Origin: DASTYK01 sp964384585
GTDB lineage: Bacteria; Gemmatimonadota; Gemmatimonadetes; Longimicrobiales; RSA9
Direction: 5' to 3'
Assembly: GCA_964384585.1 (NCBI GenBank)
Contig: CAYLME010000072.1
Span: 1-16,554 of the forward strand
DNA length: 16,554 nt
Of the stretch, positions 7,282-15,046 are shown piece after piece. Below the pieces are notes generated by a model. The model did no database searches. It worked only from the letters and a program-made list of their open reading frames with translations, and was not told where the DNA came from. The position numbers and the translations under genes were made by a program. The stretch's first letter is position 1. Each line of letters starts with the position of its first letter.

Positions 7282-9433
7282 GAACATCTTCGCGGTACTG
7301 GCGCTGCTGCTGGTCGCGACGCCGCTGAGCGCGCAGAAGCGCGCCTTCACGCCAGCGGACTGGTACAAGCTGACGACCGTGAGCGACGCCGCCCTGTCGC
7401 CTGACGGCTCGCGCGTCGCCTTCACGGTGACGACCGTCAACGAGAAGGAGAACAAGCGGCACTCGGAGGTCTGGGTCGTGCCGGCGAGCGGCGGTGAGCC
7501 GGTGCGGTTCACGTCGCCGGGCGTCGAGAGCTCCAGCCCGTGGTGGTCGCCGGACGGCTCGCTGCTGCTCTTCACCTCGCGCCGTCCCGGCGGCGAAGGC
7601 AGGGGCAACACGTGGGCACTGCGCATGGACCGGCCCGGCGGTGAGGCGTTCCAGGCGGAGGGCTACCGTCGCGGTTCGATGCCGGCGAACGGCACGTTCG
7701 TCGTGTTCGCCGAAACGCCCGGCGACGAGGACGGCGACAGTGCAAAGTCCGAGGGCCCGTTCGCGAAGATGAAGCCGATGGCGCGGCCGCCGCACGCGTC
7801 GATCACGGAACCGCTGAACGCCGCGCGCTTCGATGGCATGCACATCGTCGACCTGCCCTACAAGCGCAACGGCCCCGGCTTCACGCCGAACCGCGCCGAG
7901 GCGCGCGAGTGGAAGGCTGCGCAGATCTTCCGTCAGCCGCTCGGCGATACGGCGAAGGTGCAGCTCACGCGCGCGCAGTACTCACATCGCGGTGTCACGG
8001 TCTCGCCCGACGGCCGCTGGATCGCGTTCACGGCGGATGCAGCGCTGCGTCCGGATTCCGTCGCCGAAGCGGAGCGTGATTCGCTGGCGCTGCTCCCGTA
8101 CGACCCGGTACGCGATGAGCAGCCGCGCAACGATACGGACATCTACGTGATGCCGATCGGCGGCGGTGAGCCGCGCAAGGTCGCCGAGCACATGGGCAAC
8201 GAGATGCAGCTCACGTGGTCGCCGGACAGCCGCCGCATCGCGTTCATGTCGAGCGATTCGCGGACCGGACCGCGCCGCATCCATATCGTGGATCGTGACG
8301 GCGGCACACCGCGCAACGTGCTCGGTGACTGGCAGTACGAGCCGGCCAGCATGGACTGGCGCACGAACAACGAGCTGCTGTTCACGGCCGCGATCGGCGG
8401 GCGCACCGCATTGCACCGGCTGGACACGAACAGCGGACGCATCACGGAAGTGCTCGGCGACCGCCGTCGCATCAGCAATGTCGCGTTCGACAGGGATATG
8501 CGCCGCGTCGCGTATGTCGCGACGTCGTTTACCGCGCCGACGGAGCTGTACATTGCCGACATCAACGGCCGCAACGAGCGCCGGCTGACGAGCTTCAACG
8601 ATGCCGTCACTGCGGAAATCGAGTGGCCGGCGGCCGAGCGCTTCACCTATCAGGCGGATGACGGCCTCGAGATCGAGGCGTGGCTGGTGAAACCGTACGG
8701 CTACCGCGAGGGGCAGCGCTACCCGCTCGTCCTCTACATCCACGGCGGACCGCACTCGGCATACGGCGAGAACTGGTTCGACGAGTTCCACAACATCGCG
8801 GGCGCCGGCATGTTCGTGCTGTACACGAACCCGCGCGGCTCCTCCGGCTACGGCGCCGATTTCACATACTCGACACGCGCGCGCTGGGGCCTCGAGGACT
8901 ACGAAGACATCATGAAGGCCGTGGACATCATCGTGCAGCGGCCGGACGTCGACTCCACGCGCATGGGCGTGACGGGCGGCAGCTACGGCGGCTTCATGAC
9001 AGCGTGGATCACGACGAAGACCGACCGCTTCAAGGCCGCCCAGACCGACCGCATGATCTCGAACTGGTGGTCGTGGTACGGCACGAGTGACGCGCAGGGA
9101 CTCACCGAGTTCGAGTTCTTCGGCAAGCCGTGGGACAACCCTGAGCTGTATGACGAGCTCTCGCCCATCCGCTTCGCGCGCAACGTCACGACGCCGACGC
9201 TCATCGTGCAGTCCGAGGAGGACCACCGCACGCCGATGACCGACGCTGAGCAGTGGTTCGTCGCCCTCAAGAAGCACGGCGTGCCCGTCGAACTCGTACG
9301 CTACCCGCGCTCGACCCACGACCTCTCGCGCACCGGCGAGCCATGGCTGCTCGTCGATCGCCTCGGCCGGCTGCGACAGTGGTTCGCGCACTGGCTGGAT
9401 GCGGAACAGCCCGTGAGCGCCGATCAGCAGTAG
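7274..9433 (+). CDS. Exported S9-family prolyl-oligopeptidase-like peptidase with TolB propeller
   Basis: The 719-residue protein begins with a signal peptide (MRRNIFAVLALLLVATPLSA before QKRAF). Its N-terminal half is a beta-propeller with PD40-type repeats, SPDG/SPDS at about 42, 91, 244 and 316. The C-terminal ~240 residues are an alpha/beta-hydrolase peptidase domain: HGGPHSAYGEN oxyanion region, nucleophile S570 in GGSYGGF, D650 in SEEDHRTP and H682 in STHDLS. Family members cleave small peptides or release N-terminal dipeptides or acylated residues; the propeller limits substrate size. Export to the periplasm or beyond is predicted. It overlaps the mpl stop (ATGCGTAG), so the two are probably co-translated. 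A role in peptide scavenging linked to wall turnover is possible but not shown. A terminator follows. Confidence 0.93.
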   Translation: MRRNIFAVLALLLVATPLSAQKRAFTPADWYKLTTVSDAALSPDGSRVAFTVTTVNEKENKRHSEVWVVPASGGEPVRFTSPGVESSSPWWSPDGSLLLFTSRRPGGEGRGNTWALRMDRPGGEAFQAEGYRRGSMPANGTFVVFAETPGDEDGDSAKSEGPFAKMKPMARPPHASITEPLNAARFDGMHIVDLPYKRNGPGFTPNRAEAREWKAAQIFRQPLGDTAKVQLTRAQYSHRGVTVSPDGRWIAFTADAALRPDSVAEAERDSLALLPYDPVRDEQPRNDTDIYVMPIGGGEPRKVAEHMGNEMQLTWSPDSRRIAFMSSDSRTGPRRIHIVDRDGGTPRNVLGDWQYEPASMDWRTNNELLFTAAIGGRTALHRLDTNSGRITEVLGDRRRISNVAFDRDMRRVAYVATSFTAPTELYIADINGRNERRLTSFNDAVTAEIEWPAAERFTYQADDGLEIEAWLVKPYGYREGQRYPLVLYIHGGPHSAYGENWFDEFHNIAGAGMFVLYTNPRGSSGYGADFTYSTRARWGLEDYEDIMKAVDIIVQRPDVDSTRMGVTGGSYGGFMTAWITTKTDRFKAAQTDRMISNWWSWYGTSDAQGLTEFEFFGKPWDNPELYDELSPIRFARNVTTPTLIVQSEEDHRTPMTDAEQWFVALKKHGVPVELVRYPRSTHDLSRTGEPWLLVDRLGRLRQWFAHWLDAEQPVSADQQ

Positions 9434-9444
9434 CGTCTCACGTC

Positions 9445-9474
9445 GAAGAGCCCGGGCCGGTGCCCGGGCTCTTC
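9445..9474 (+). terminator. Intrinsic terminator of the mpl/S9 peptidase operon
   Basis: GAAGAGCCCGGGC (9445-9457) pairs perfectly with GCCCGGGCTCTTC (9462-9474) around the tetraloop CGGT. TCTTCTCC follows. It sits 11 bases after the stop codon. Confidence 0.85.
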
Positions 9475-9491
9475 TCTTCTCCACCACGTAG

Positions 9492-9510
9492 TTCACGGGA
9501 GAGCACAGAG
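9492..9510. repeat. Possible degenerate CACAGAG repeat
   Basis: TTCACGGGAGAGCACAGAG resembles the start of the clearer copy at 14001 (TTCACCACAGAGCACCCAGAG), with a short gap. It lies in the intergenic region between two convergent genes, as the other copies do. The match is partial and could be chance. Confidence 0.35.
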
Positions 9511-9542
9511 CCTTTCTCAACCGCTGAGCGCGCTGAATAAAA

Positions 9543-10859
9543 TCAGTACTGCTCCGCAAACACGGATGACAGTCGCTCCATGAGACGGGCGCGCCAGGGC
9601 CGTTTCCTCCATTCCTCGCGATCGATCTCCTCGGAGTGATCCAGGTCTTCGAAGAAGCGCGCCTCGAGCGCCTTTGCGAAGCCGGCGTCCTGGATGGCGA
9701 CGATGTTTTCGTTGTTCAGTTCCTTGGACCGGATGTCCATGTTGGCGGTGCCGACGATGCTCCAGATGCCATCGGCTACCAGCAGCTTGGAGTGCATCAT
9801 GGTCGGCTGGTACTCGTAGATGCGGACGCCCGCGTCGAGCAATTCCTGGTAGTAATGGTGGCTGGTACGCCGGATCGGGGCCGCGTCGGTGTGCTCATTC
9901 GGCAGGAGGATGCGTACGTCCACGCCGGCGCGCGCTCGCTGGGCAATGATGCCGCGGGTGTTGCGGTCGGGCACGAAGTACGGCGTCGTGATGTAAAGGC
10001 GCTCGCGCGCGCTCAGGAACGTGAGCAGGAAGAACAGGCGAAGTGGATACTCGTCGGCGGAGGGTGAGCTCACGACGCCCGTGTGCCACCCGATCGCGTG
10101 GGCGTCGTCGCCAGGGTCTTCGTAGGAGTCGTGATCCGGGTAGTGGCGGGTACCGGTCAGGATCTCGCCGCACGTGTGCGCCCACAACTCCGTGAACGCG
10201 GGCTGCAGCGTACCTGCGGCGCAGCCCGTGAGGCGCACCATGTCGTCGCGCCATTCGTCCTCGTTGCGCGCATCGCCTGCCCACTTGTCGCCGAACGCAG
10301 CGCCGCCGACGTAGCCGACCCGTCCGTCGATCACGATTGCGCGCCGGTGATTCCGTCGATGCAGTCGCGTGAGCTTGCCGAACACGGGCGGGCGGTAGCG
10401 CTCGACCTTGCCGCCGGCATTCTTCAGCCGCTCCACCCCGTCATCGGGGATGCGCATTCCGCCGATCGCGTCCACGAGGACGCGGACCTCGACGCCGGCG
10501 GCAGCACGTTCAGCCAGCACCTCCAGCACCTTGTCCGACACCTCGCCCGGCTCCCAGATGTAGGCCGACACGTTGATCGTGTGCGTCGCGCGCTGGAAGT
10601 CCTCGATCATGCGTGGGAAGTAGCTGTCGCCGTTGCTGAGCAGTTCCGCGGTTCCGCCGCTGCGCACGGGCGTGTTCACGATGCCGGCAATGCCGCGCAT
10701 GAAGTCGGCACTGTCGAGCGGCTGGCCGGCGGTGGACCAGATGCGGTCGGTGCGGCGACCCAGCTTGAAGAACAGCGTGATGATCGCCGTACCGATTCCG
10801 AGCACGCCGAACAACGCGAGGACGTTGATCCACCAGGGACCTGCGAGGATGTCATTCAT
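9543..10859 (-). CDS. Cardiolipin-synthase-like phospholipase D family protein
   Basis: The 438-residue protein has one N-terminal membrane segment (~10-31, WWINVLALFGVL onward) and two PLD catalytic repeats. The second HKD motif is canonical: H356, K358, D363 in MHSKLLVADG, followed by GTANMD. The first reads NHRRAIVIDG, H171-x-R173-x4-D178, with arginine where lysine is usual. Such enzymes transfer phosphatidyl groups to make cardiolipin, usually from phosphatidylglycerol, or phosphatidylethanolamine in ClsC-type enzymes. The single anchor and length resemble ClsB more than the two-helix ClsA. It starts 9 bases after the stop of an endonuclease/exonuclease/phosphatase-fold gene, so the two form an operon. 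No clear Shine-Dalgarno sequence is seen, which suggests coupling. The headgroup substrate is not determinable. Confidence 0.9.
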   Translation of the reverse strand: MNDILAGPWWINVLALFGVLGIGTAIITLFFKLGRRTDRIWSTAGQPLDSADFMRGIAGIVNTPVRSGGTAELLSNGDSYFPRMIEDFQRATHTINVSAYIWEPGEVSDKVLEVLAERAAAGVEVRVLVDAIGGMRIPDDGVERLKNAGGKVERYRPPVFGKLTRLHRRNHRRAIVIDGRVGYVGGAAFGDKWAGDARNEDEWRDDMVRLTGCAAGTLQPAFTELWAHTCGEILTGTRHYPDHDSYEDPGDDAHAIGWHTGVVSSPSADEYPLRLFFLLTFLSARERLYITTPYFVPDRNTRGIIAQRARAGVDVRILLPNEHTDAAPIRRTSHHYYQELLDAGVRIYEYQPTMMHSKLLVADGIWSIVGTANMDIRSKELNNENIVAIQDAGFAKALEARFFEDLDHSEEIDREEWRKRPWRARLMERLSSVFAEQY

Positions 10860-10868
10860 CGGGATCGG

Positions 10869-11912
10869 TCAGTCGGGTAGCAGTTCTACGGGCGCGGTGA
10901 AGTCCACGCGCGTGAGCAGCGGGTGGTGATCGGAACCGAAGACGCGCGGCGTGCGGTCGCCTGGCACCTCGTCGATTCGCTGGACGCAGACGTCACGGAA
11001 GCGGTCGGCCGGTGAGCGATAGAGTACATAATCGAGCGGGAGCCGCACGCTCGCATGATACGTATGCCGCCAGTCGCCGACGCGGCGGGCGAGCTGCAAC
11101 CCGCCGTCCTGCAGCGCACGCACGACGGGATCGCGCATGCCCAGCGGCGAATTCAGGTCGGCACCCAGGACGACGCTCGCATGATGTTCGGGGTCGATGA
11201 GCCGGTGCGCGAGCTCGGCCGCCTGCACGAGGCGGCCTGCGCCGTAGCGGAGCTGCCATCCCCCGGGCGGTGCGCCGCCCGTGTCGAGGTGCGCGCTCGC
11301 GAGCACGAGGTCGGGCAGCCCGGCCATGTGCGTGGTGAGCGCAACGCGACGCTGTCGCACGTACGGCAGCAGGAAAGCATGCGTGCCATCGAGTGCGACA
11401 TTCGAAAGGATCGCGTTGCCGCGATCACTCTGGTGCACGCCGTTGCGCATGGACGGCGCGTAGCGCAGGCTGAGGCCCATCAACTCTGCGACTTCGAGGA
11501 TGTCGCTGCGGCCGGGCACGATGCTGCCGTCATGGCGCCTGTCGAGCGGCTTCTCGGGGACGTCGCCACCGGCGCGATACGCCTCCTGCAGCAGCATGAC
11601 GAACGGCCGATCGCTGCGCGTGCCGAAGTCGTCGTACGCACCGTCCAGTATCCGACGCATCAGCTCGCCGACGTCCGCGCGACCGACGGCGACGTTCCAC
11701 GAAATGATGTCGAGCCCGGTTATGGTCTGCGCCAGTCGTGGCGCGAGGTCGAGCGCGACGGCAGAGCCGATGTTGCGCCGCCAGCCGGCCAGTTCGGGAT
11801 GCAGGTGCGGCTCGTGAACCGGCTCGAGCGCAGGATAGCCCGCCGCAGCCGCGAGCAGTGGCTGCGATGAACGACGCCCGGTCGGCGCACCATCGTCATT
11901 CGTCTCGGTCAT
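10869..11912 (-). CDS. Endonuclease/exonuclease/phosphatase (EEP) family hydrolase
   Basis: The 347-residue protein carries the EEP signature set: ISWNVAVG (N73), LLQEAY (E110), SDRGNAILS (~162-170), ASAHLDT (H208), VLGADLNS (D252, N254), LDYVLYRS (~293-300) and GSDHHPLL (D328, H329). These are the metal-binding and catalytic positions shared by AP endonucleases, sphingomyelinases and inositol phosphatases. No signal peptide is seen; the first ~60 residues are a polar, low-conservation-looking extension. It precedes a cardiolipin-synthase-like gene by 9 bases, matching the ybhP-clsB order of E. coli, so a phospholipid-related phosphodiesterase or phosphatase role is a reasonable guess. A nucleic-acid substrate is not excluded. 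No Shine-Dalgarno sequence is visible before the ATG at 11912; a start further in is possible. Confidence 0.88.
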   Translation of the reverse strand: MTETNDDGAPTGRRSSQPLLAAAAGYPALEPVHEPHLHPELAGWRRNIGSAVALDLAPRLAQTITGLDIISWNVAVGRADVGELMRRILDGAYDDFGTRSDRPFVMLLQEAYRAGGDVPEKPLDRRHDGSIVPGRSDILEVAELMGLSLRYAPSMRNGVHQSDRGNAILSNVALDGTHAFLLPYVRQRRVALTTHMAGLPDLVLASAHLDTGGAPPGGWQLRYGAGRLVQAAELAHRLIDPEHHASVVLGADLNSPLGMRDPVVRALQDGGLQLARRVGDWRHTYHASVRLPLDYVLYRSPADRFRDVCVQRIDEVPGDRTPRVFGSDHHPLLTRVDFTAPVELLPD

Positions 11913-12229
11913 CGTTCGTTACAGAGGCAAGAGGAGCGCCAGTCGCGCCGGTCCGGATCGACCGACAGCGCTGCAAACCGTTGCGCCGGAGCATCCGCTG
12001 TGATGAGCGGGTTGCGAGAACCTTGCGAGCCGTGGCCCGAGGGCTCAACTTGCGGCCTTCCCAAGGCAATTCGCCCCGTCACGGGGCACCCAGCAGTAAC
12101 ACACGATCGGATCGGGTCGGTCCCTGCGCCGGGAGCAGCGTCTGTTCCAGCGGACGCTATTGGCGTTGCCGTGCCGTAGCATCACCCCGGCGGAGTGGCC
12201 GGGGGCTGTGAACCTTCGAGAGGTGACGA
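11913..12229. other. Divergent intergenic region before the symporter
   Basis: These 317 bases separate the EEP gene (minus) from the symporter (plus). I see no gene. Two inverted repeats stand out: GCCCCGT-C-ACGGGGC at 12073-12087, a perfect 7-bp palindrome around one base, and AGCGTCTG/CGGACGCT at 12137-12158 with a 6-base loop and one wobble. Neither has a T-tract. They may be operators or leader hairpins. TTGCGAG occurs twice in close succession near 12012-12028. No promoter could be assigned with confidence. Confidence 0.5.
12218..12225 (+). promoter_or_regulatory. Ribosome binding site of the symporter gene
   Basis: GAGAGGTG lies 4 bases before the ATG at 12230 and supports that start. 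Confidence 0.7.
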
Positions 12230-13993
12230 ATGAACTTCATCGAGAGCCTGGAATCCGGCGCGCGCTGGCTGCTGGGTGTCATGGAACCGATCGCCAACTT
12301 CGGTCCGAACTTCAACGGCGAGCAGGTGCCGCTGTTCGTGATCCTGCTGGTCGGCACCGGCTTCTACCTGACGGTGCGCCTGGGGCTGATCCAGATCCGA
12401 CGGCTCGGCCACGGCGTCGGCGTCACGAGCGGCAAGTACGACGACCCGAACGAGCCGGGTGACGTCTCGCACTTCCAGGCGCTCTCGACAGCGCTGTCCG
12501 CGACGGTCGGCATCGGCAACATCGCGGGCGTCGCGATGGCGATCCACTTCGGCGGACCGGGCGCACTGTTCTGGATGTGGATGACGGCCTTCCTCGGCAT
12601 GGCGACGAAGTACACCGAGGTCGTGCTCGCCCAGCACTACCGCCAGGTCGAAGGCCCCGACCGGGATGCGAAGAAGTGGGAAGGCACGGTCTCGGGCGGC
12701 CCCATGTACTACATCGAGCGCGGCCTCGGCCCGAACTTCAAGTGGATGGCCGTGCTGTTCGCAGTGCTGCTCGGCCTGACCGCGTTCCTCACCGGCAACG
12801 CCATCCAGGCGAACACCCTCGCCGACACGGTGCAGACGCAGTGGGGTGTGGGCCCGGCCGTGACGGGCGTCGTGAGCGCGCTGATCGTCGGCGCGGTCAT
12901 CCTCGGCGGCATCACGCGCATCGGTGCGGTGGCGGGCGTGCTCGCTCCGCTCATGGCCGCGATCTATGTCGGTGGTGGACTGCTCGTTATCTTCTTCCAT
13001 CTCGGCGACGTGATCCCGGCGTTCGGCCTGATCTTCCGCGAGGCGTTCAACCCGACGGCCGGCGTCGCGGGCACCGGCATCGGCGCGATCCTGGTCACGA
13101 TGATCTGGGGTGTGCGACGCGGCCTGTTCTCGAACGAGGCCGGTCAGGGCTCCGCGCCGATCGCGCACGCTGCAGCCAAGACGGACGAGCCGGTCTCCGA
13201 GGGCGTCGTCGCACTGCTCGAGCCGTTCATCGACACGATCCTCATCTGCACGATCACCGGCCTCGTCATTGTCATGACACAGGTCTGGGACGACAAGCAC
13301 CCGACCGAGCTGGTCCTCAACAGCGGTGACGTCGCATGGGTCGCCGACCAGCCGGACGGCAGCATCGCGCGCGGCCTGCCCGCGCCCGCCGAGTACCGCG
13401 TCGAGCAGGGCCTGCCCGTAGTCGCCAACCCCGGCGATTCGCGCTTCGGATGGCACAGCGTGCGCGTGGACGAGTTCTTCACCGACGCGCAGCAGACACA
13501 GCCGTTCACGGGCGTGCTCTATCCGAGCCGCGGCGTGGCAGTGGCCGTCGATGGCACCGAGTACCGATCACTGTACGGCAATGCCGTGGAGACAGGTGCA
13601 CCGCTCACGATGCTCGGCTTCCAGGCCGGTATCCCGGGCGGTTTCGGCCACTGGGTCGTCATCCTCGGCGTGATGCTCTTCGCAATCTCGACCGCGATCT
13701 CGTGGAGCTACTACGGCGATCGCTGCGCCCACTACCTCTTCGGTACCAGGGCCGTGATGCCGTACCGCGTCATGTTCGTGCTGATGCACTTCGTCGGCGC
13801 GGTCGCATCACTCGACGCGATCTGGGCACTCGGCGACGTGTTCCTCGCGATCGTCGTCTTCCCGAACCTGATCGCTCTGCTGCTGCTGAGCGGCAAGGTC
13901 GCGGAACTGACGAAGAGCTACTTCGACCGCAGGCCGTGGGAGGAGAACGCATGCGTGCATGCCGAGTGGAAGGCGTCACGAGCCGGCAAGTAG
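12230..13993 (+). CDS. Sodium:alanine symporter family (AGCS) amino-acid transporter
   Basis: The 587-residue, very hydrophobic protein has the AGCS signature LSATVGIGNIAGVA at 89-102, plus other family blocks: GGPMYYIERGLG (~156-167), RRGLFSNEAGQGSAPIAHAA (296-315), and FAISTAISWSYYGDRC (~484-499). The family imports alanine, glycine or related amino acids with Na+ or H+ across the inner membrane. Typical length is ~450-500; here a polar stretch at ~353-460 is inserted between QVW and LTMLGFQAG. The insertion contains no membrane segment and looks like a small extra domain. The gene is monocistronic and followed by a hairpin terminator; it converges with a LytS/LytT pair. No glycine-riboswitch core was found upstream. 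The substrate (alanine versus glycine) is not determinable. Confidence 0.93.
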   Translation: MNFIESLESGARWLLGVMEPIANFGPNFNGEQVPLFVILLVGTGFYLTVRLGLIQIRRLGHGVGVTSGKYDDPNEPGDVSHFQALSTALSATVGIGNIAGVAMAIHFGGPGALFWMWMTAFLGMATKYTEVVLAQHYRQVEGPDRDAKKWEGTVSGGPMYYIERGLGPNFKWMAVLFAVLLGLTAFLTGNAIQANTLADTVQTQWGVGPAVTGVVSALIVGAVILGGITRIGAVAGVLAPLMAAIYVGGGLLVIFFHLGDVIPAFGLIFREAFNPTAGVAGTGIGAILVTMIWGVRRGLFSNEAGQGSAPIAHAAAKTDEPVSEGVVALLEPFIDTILICTITGLVIVMTQVWDDKHPTELVLNSGDVAWVADQPDGSIARGLPAPAEYRVEQGLPVVANPGDSRFGWHSVRVDEFFTDAQQTQPFTGVLYPSRGVAVAVDGTEYRSLYGNAVETGAPLTMLGFQAGIPGGFGHWVVILGVMLFAISTAISWSYYGDRCAHYLFGTRAVMPYRVMFVLMHFVGAVASLDAIWALGDVFLAIVVFPNLIALLLLSGKVAELTKSYFDRRPWEENACVHAEWKASRAGK

Positions 13994-14000
13994 AGTCTGA

Positions 14001-14032
14001 TTCACCACAGAGCACCCAGAGTGCACTGAGGA
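14001..14032 (+). repeat. CACAGAG-type intergenic repeat, copy 1
   Basis: TTCACCACAGAGCACCCAGA and the following GTGCACTGAGG form an imperfect iteration of CACAGAG-like heptamers. The reverse complement of 14241-14270 is closely related, so the two copies form an inverted pair around a ~210-base spacer. Repeats of this kind are scattered between genes in many environmental bacteria. Confidence 0.65.
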
Positions 14033-14045
14033 ACTGCTGAAGAAG

Positions 14046-14079
14046 ACGGCGGTCGGGCCTGCATGGGCTCGACCGCCGT
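14046..14079 (+). terminator. Hairpin terminator after the symporter
   Basis: ACGGCGGTCG (14046-14055) pairs perfectly with CGACCGCCGT (14070-14079) around a 14-base loop, followed by TGTCTTGACC. The T-tract is weak, but the stem is strong and the position, about 50 bases after the stop, is right. Confidence 0.65.
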
Positions 14080-14240
14080 TGTCTTGACCGTGCTCCCATC
14101 ACCAGATCGCAACACGACCCGCCAGCAAACCGGAGGTCCCCAGCCGCGAAGCACTACAGAAACAATGCTTCACCGCCGACCAAGCTGCGCCGTGTCGAGT
14201 AAGATCCCGGCGCCCTCCGCGCGGATGCGGTGAAAAACCC

Positions 14241-14270
14241 TCCGTGCTCTCCGTGTCCTCTGTGGTTGAA
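14241..14270 (-). repeat. CACAGAG-type intergenic repeat, copy 2 (inverted)
   Basis: On the minus strand this reads TTCAACCACAGAGGACACGG then AGAGCACGGAGG, matching copy 1 at 14001 with small insertions. It ends 8 bases from the stop codon of the response-regulator gene. Confidence 0.65.
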
Positions 14271-14278
14271 CAAACCGT

Positions 14279-15046
14279 TCAAACCGACCGACTCATGAAC
14301 TCCTGCAGATTCGACCGATACCCGCGGCTCGAGGTGAGCCGTGTCCCGTCGCGCAGGATCACCACGTAGTCCCCCTGGAACAGCGGCTCCAGCTCCGCGA
14401 TCGCGTCCACGTTCACGATCGTCGATCGGTGGATGCGCAGGAAGCGGGACGGGTCGAGGCGGCTCTCGAGGCTCGTCATCGTCTCGCGCATCAGGTGTGA
14501 GCGCTTGCCGGTGTGGAGGCGCGCGTAGTTGCCCTCGGCACCGATCCAGTCGATCTCCGCGGTGCGGAGGAAGACGATGCGACCGCCTTCCTTGACGGCG
14601 ATGCGGTCGGTGCGCCGAGCATCACCGACGTTGTCGAGCAGACTCTGCAGCCGCTGGTCGAACTCGCCCGCATGGTGGCGGCGGACGGACTCACGCGCGC
14701 GGCGGAGGGCAGTCGCGAAGCGGTCCTCGTCGAACGGCTTCAGGATGTAGTCGAGTGCATGCGCCTCGAACGCCTGCACCGCGAACTGGTCGTATGCGGT
14801 CACGAAGATCACGACGGGCGGTGTATCGGCGCCGAGCGATTCGAGGACGCCGAAGCCGTCGCGCTCGGGGATGTTGACGTCCAGGAAGAGCAGCTCCGGC
14901 TTCGCGTCATGGATCACCTGCACGGCCGCATTACCGTCCCCGGCTTCCGCGACGATCTCGATGTCGGGCTGTTCCGCCAGGAGTGAGCGCAACCGCTCGC
15001 GTGCGAGCGGCTCGTCCTCGACCAGTACGGTGCGGATCTTCGTCAC
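14279..15046 (-). CDS. LytTR-family response regulator
   Basis: The 255-residue protein has a receiver domain (~1-120) with acidic pocket E10/D11, phospho-acceptor D56 in LLFLDVNIP, T83 in VTAYD and K103 in ILKPFD. A LytTR DNA-binding domain follows (~150-250), with IDWIGAEGNYARLHTG, FLRIHRSTIVNVDAI and the final RLTSSRGYRSNL. Family members bind direct repeats near promoters. The start is GTG at 15046-15044, overlapping the kinase stop in GTGA and preceded by AGGAGG 7 bases upstream. It is therefore co-translated with the kinase. Its target genes are unknown: no transporter operon sits next to it in the same direction, and the nearest neighbour is the convergent amino-acid symporter. Confidence 0.95.
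   Translation of the reverse strand: MTKIRTVLVEDEPLARERLRSLLAEQPDIEIVAEAGDGNAAVQVIHDAKPELLFLDVNIPERDGFGVLESLGADTPPVVIFVTAYDQFAVQAFEAHALDYILKPFDEDRFATALRRARESVRRHHAGEFDQRLQSLLDNVGDARRTDRIAVKEGGRIVFLRTAEIDWIGAEGNYARLHTGKRSHLMRETMTSLESRLDPSRFLRIHRSTIVNVDAIAELEPLFQGDYVVILRDGTRLTSSRGYRSNLQEFMSRSV

Noticed and set aside
7982..9559. A 525-residue minus-strand open frame opposite the S9 peptidase
   Set aside because: It is antisense to a gene with a complete catalytic triad and signal peptide, and its composition is typical of an antisense shadow.
11913..12229. A glycine riboswitch upstream of the alanine/glycine-type symporter
   Set aside because: Such riboswitches often precede this family, but the conserved core sequences are absent and the hairpins seen do not form the expected fold.
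12182..13456. A 424-residue minus-strand open frame opposite the symporter
   Set aside because: Its Asp/Arg/His-rich sequence mirrors the transmembrane codons of the real gene and has no hydrophobic core or motif.
14148..14171. GAAGCA/TGCTTC hairpin as a terminator for the two-component operon
   Set aside because: The stem is only 6 bp with a 12-base loop and no T-tract follows on the minus strand.
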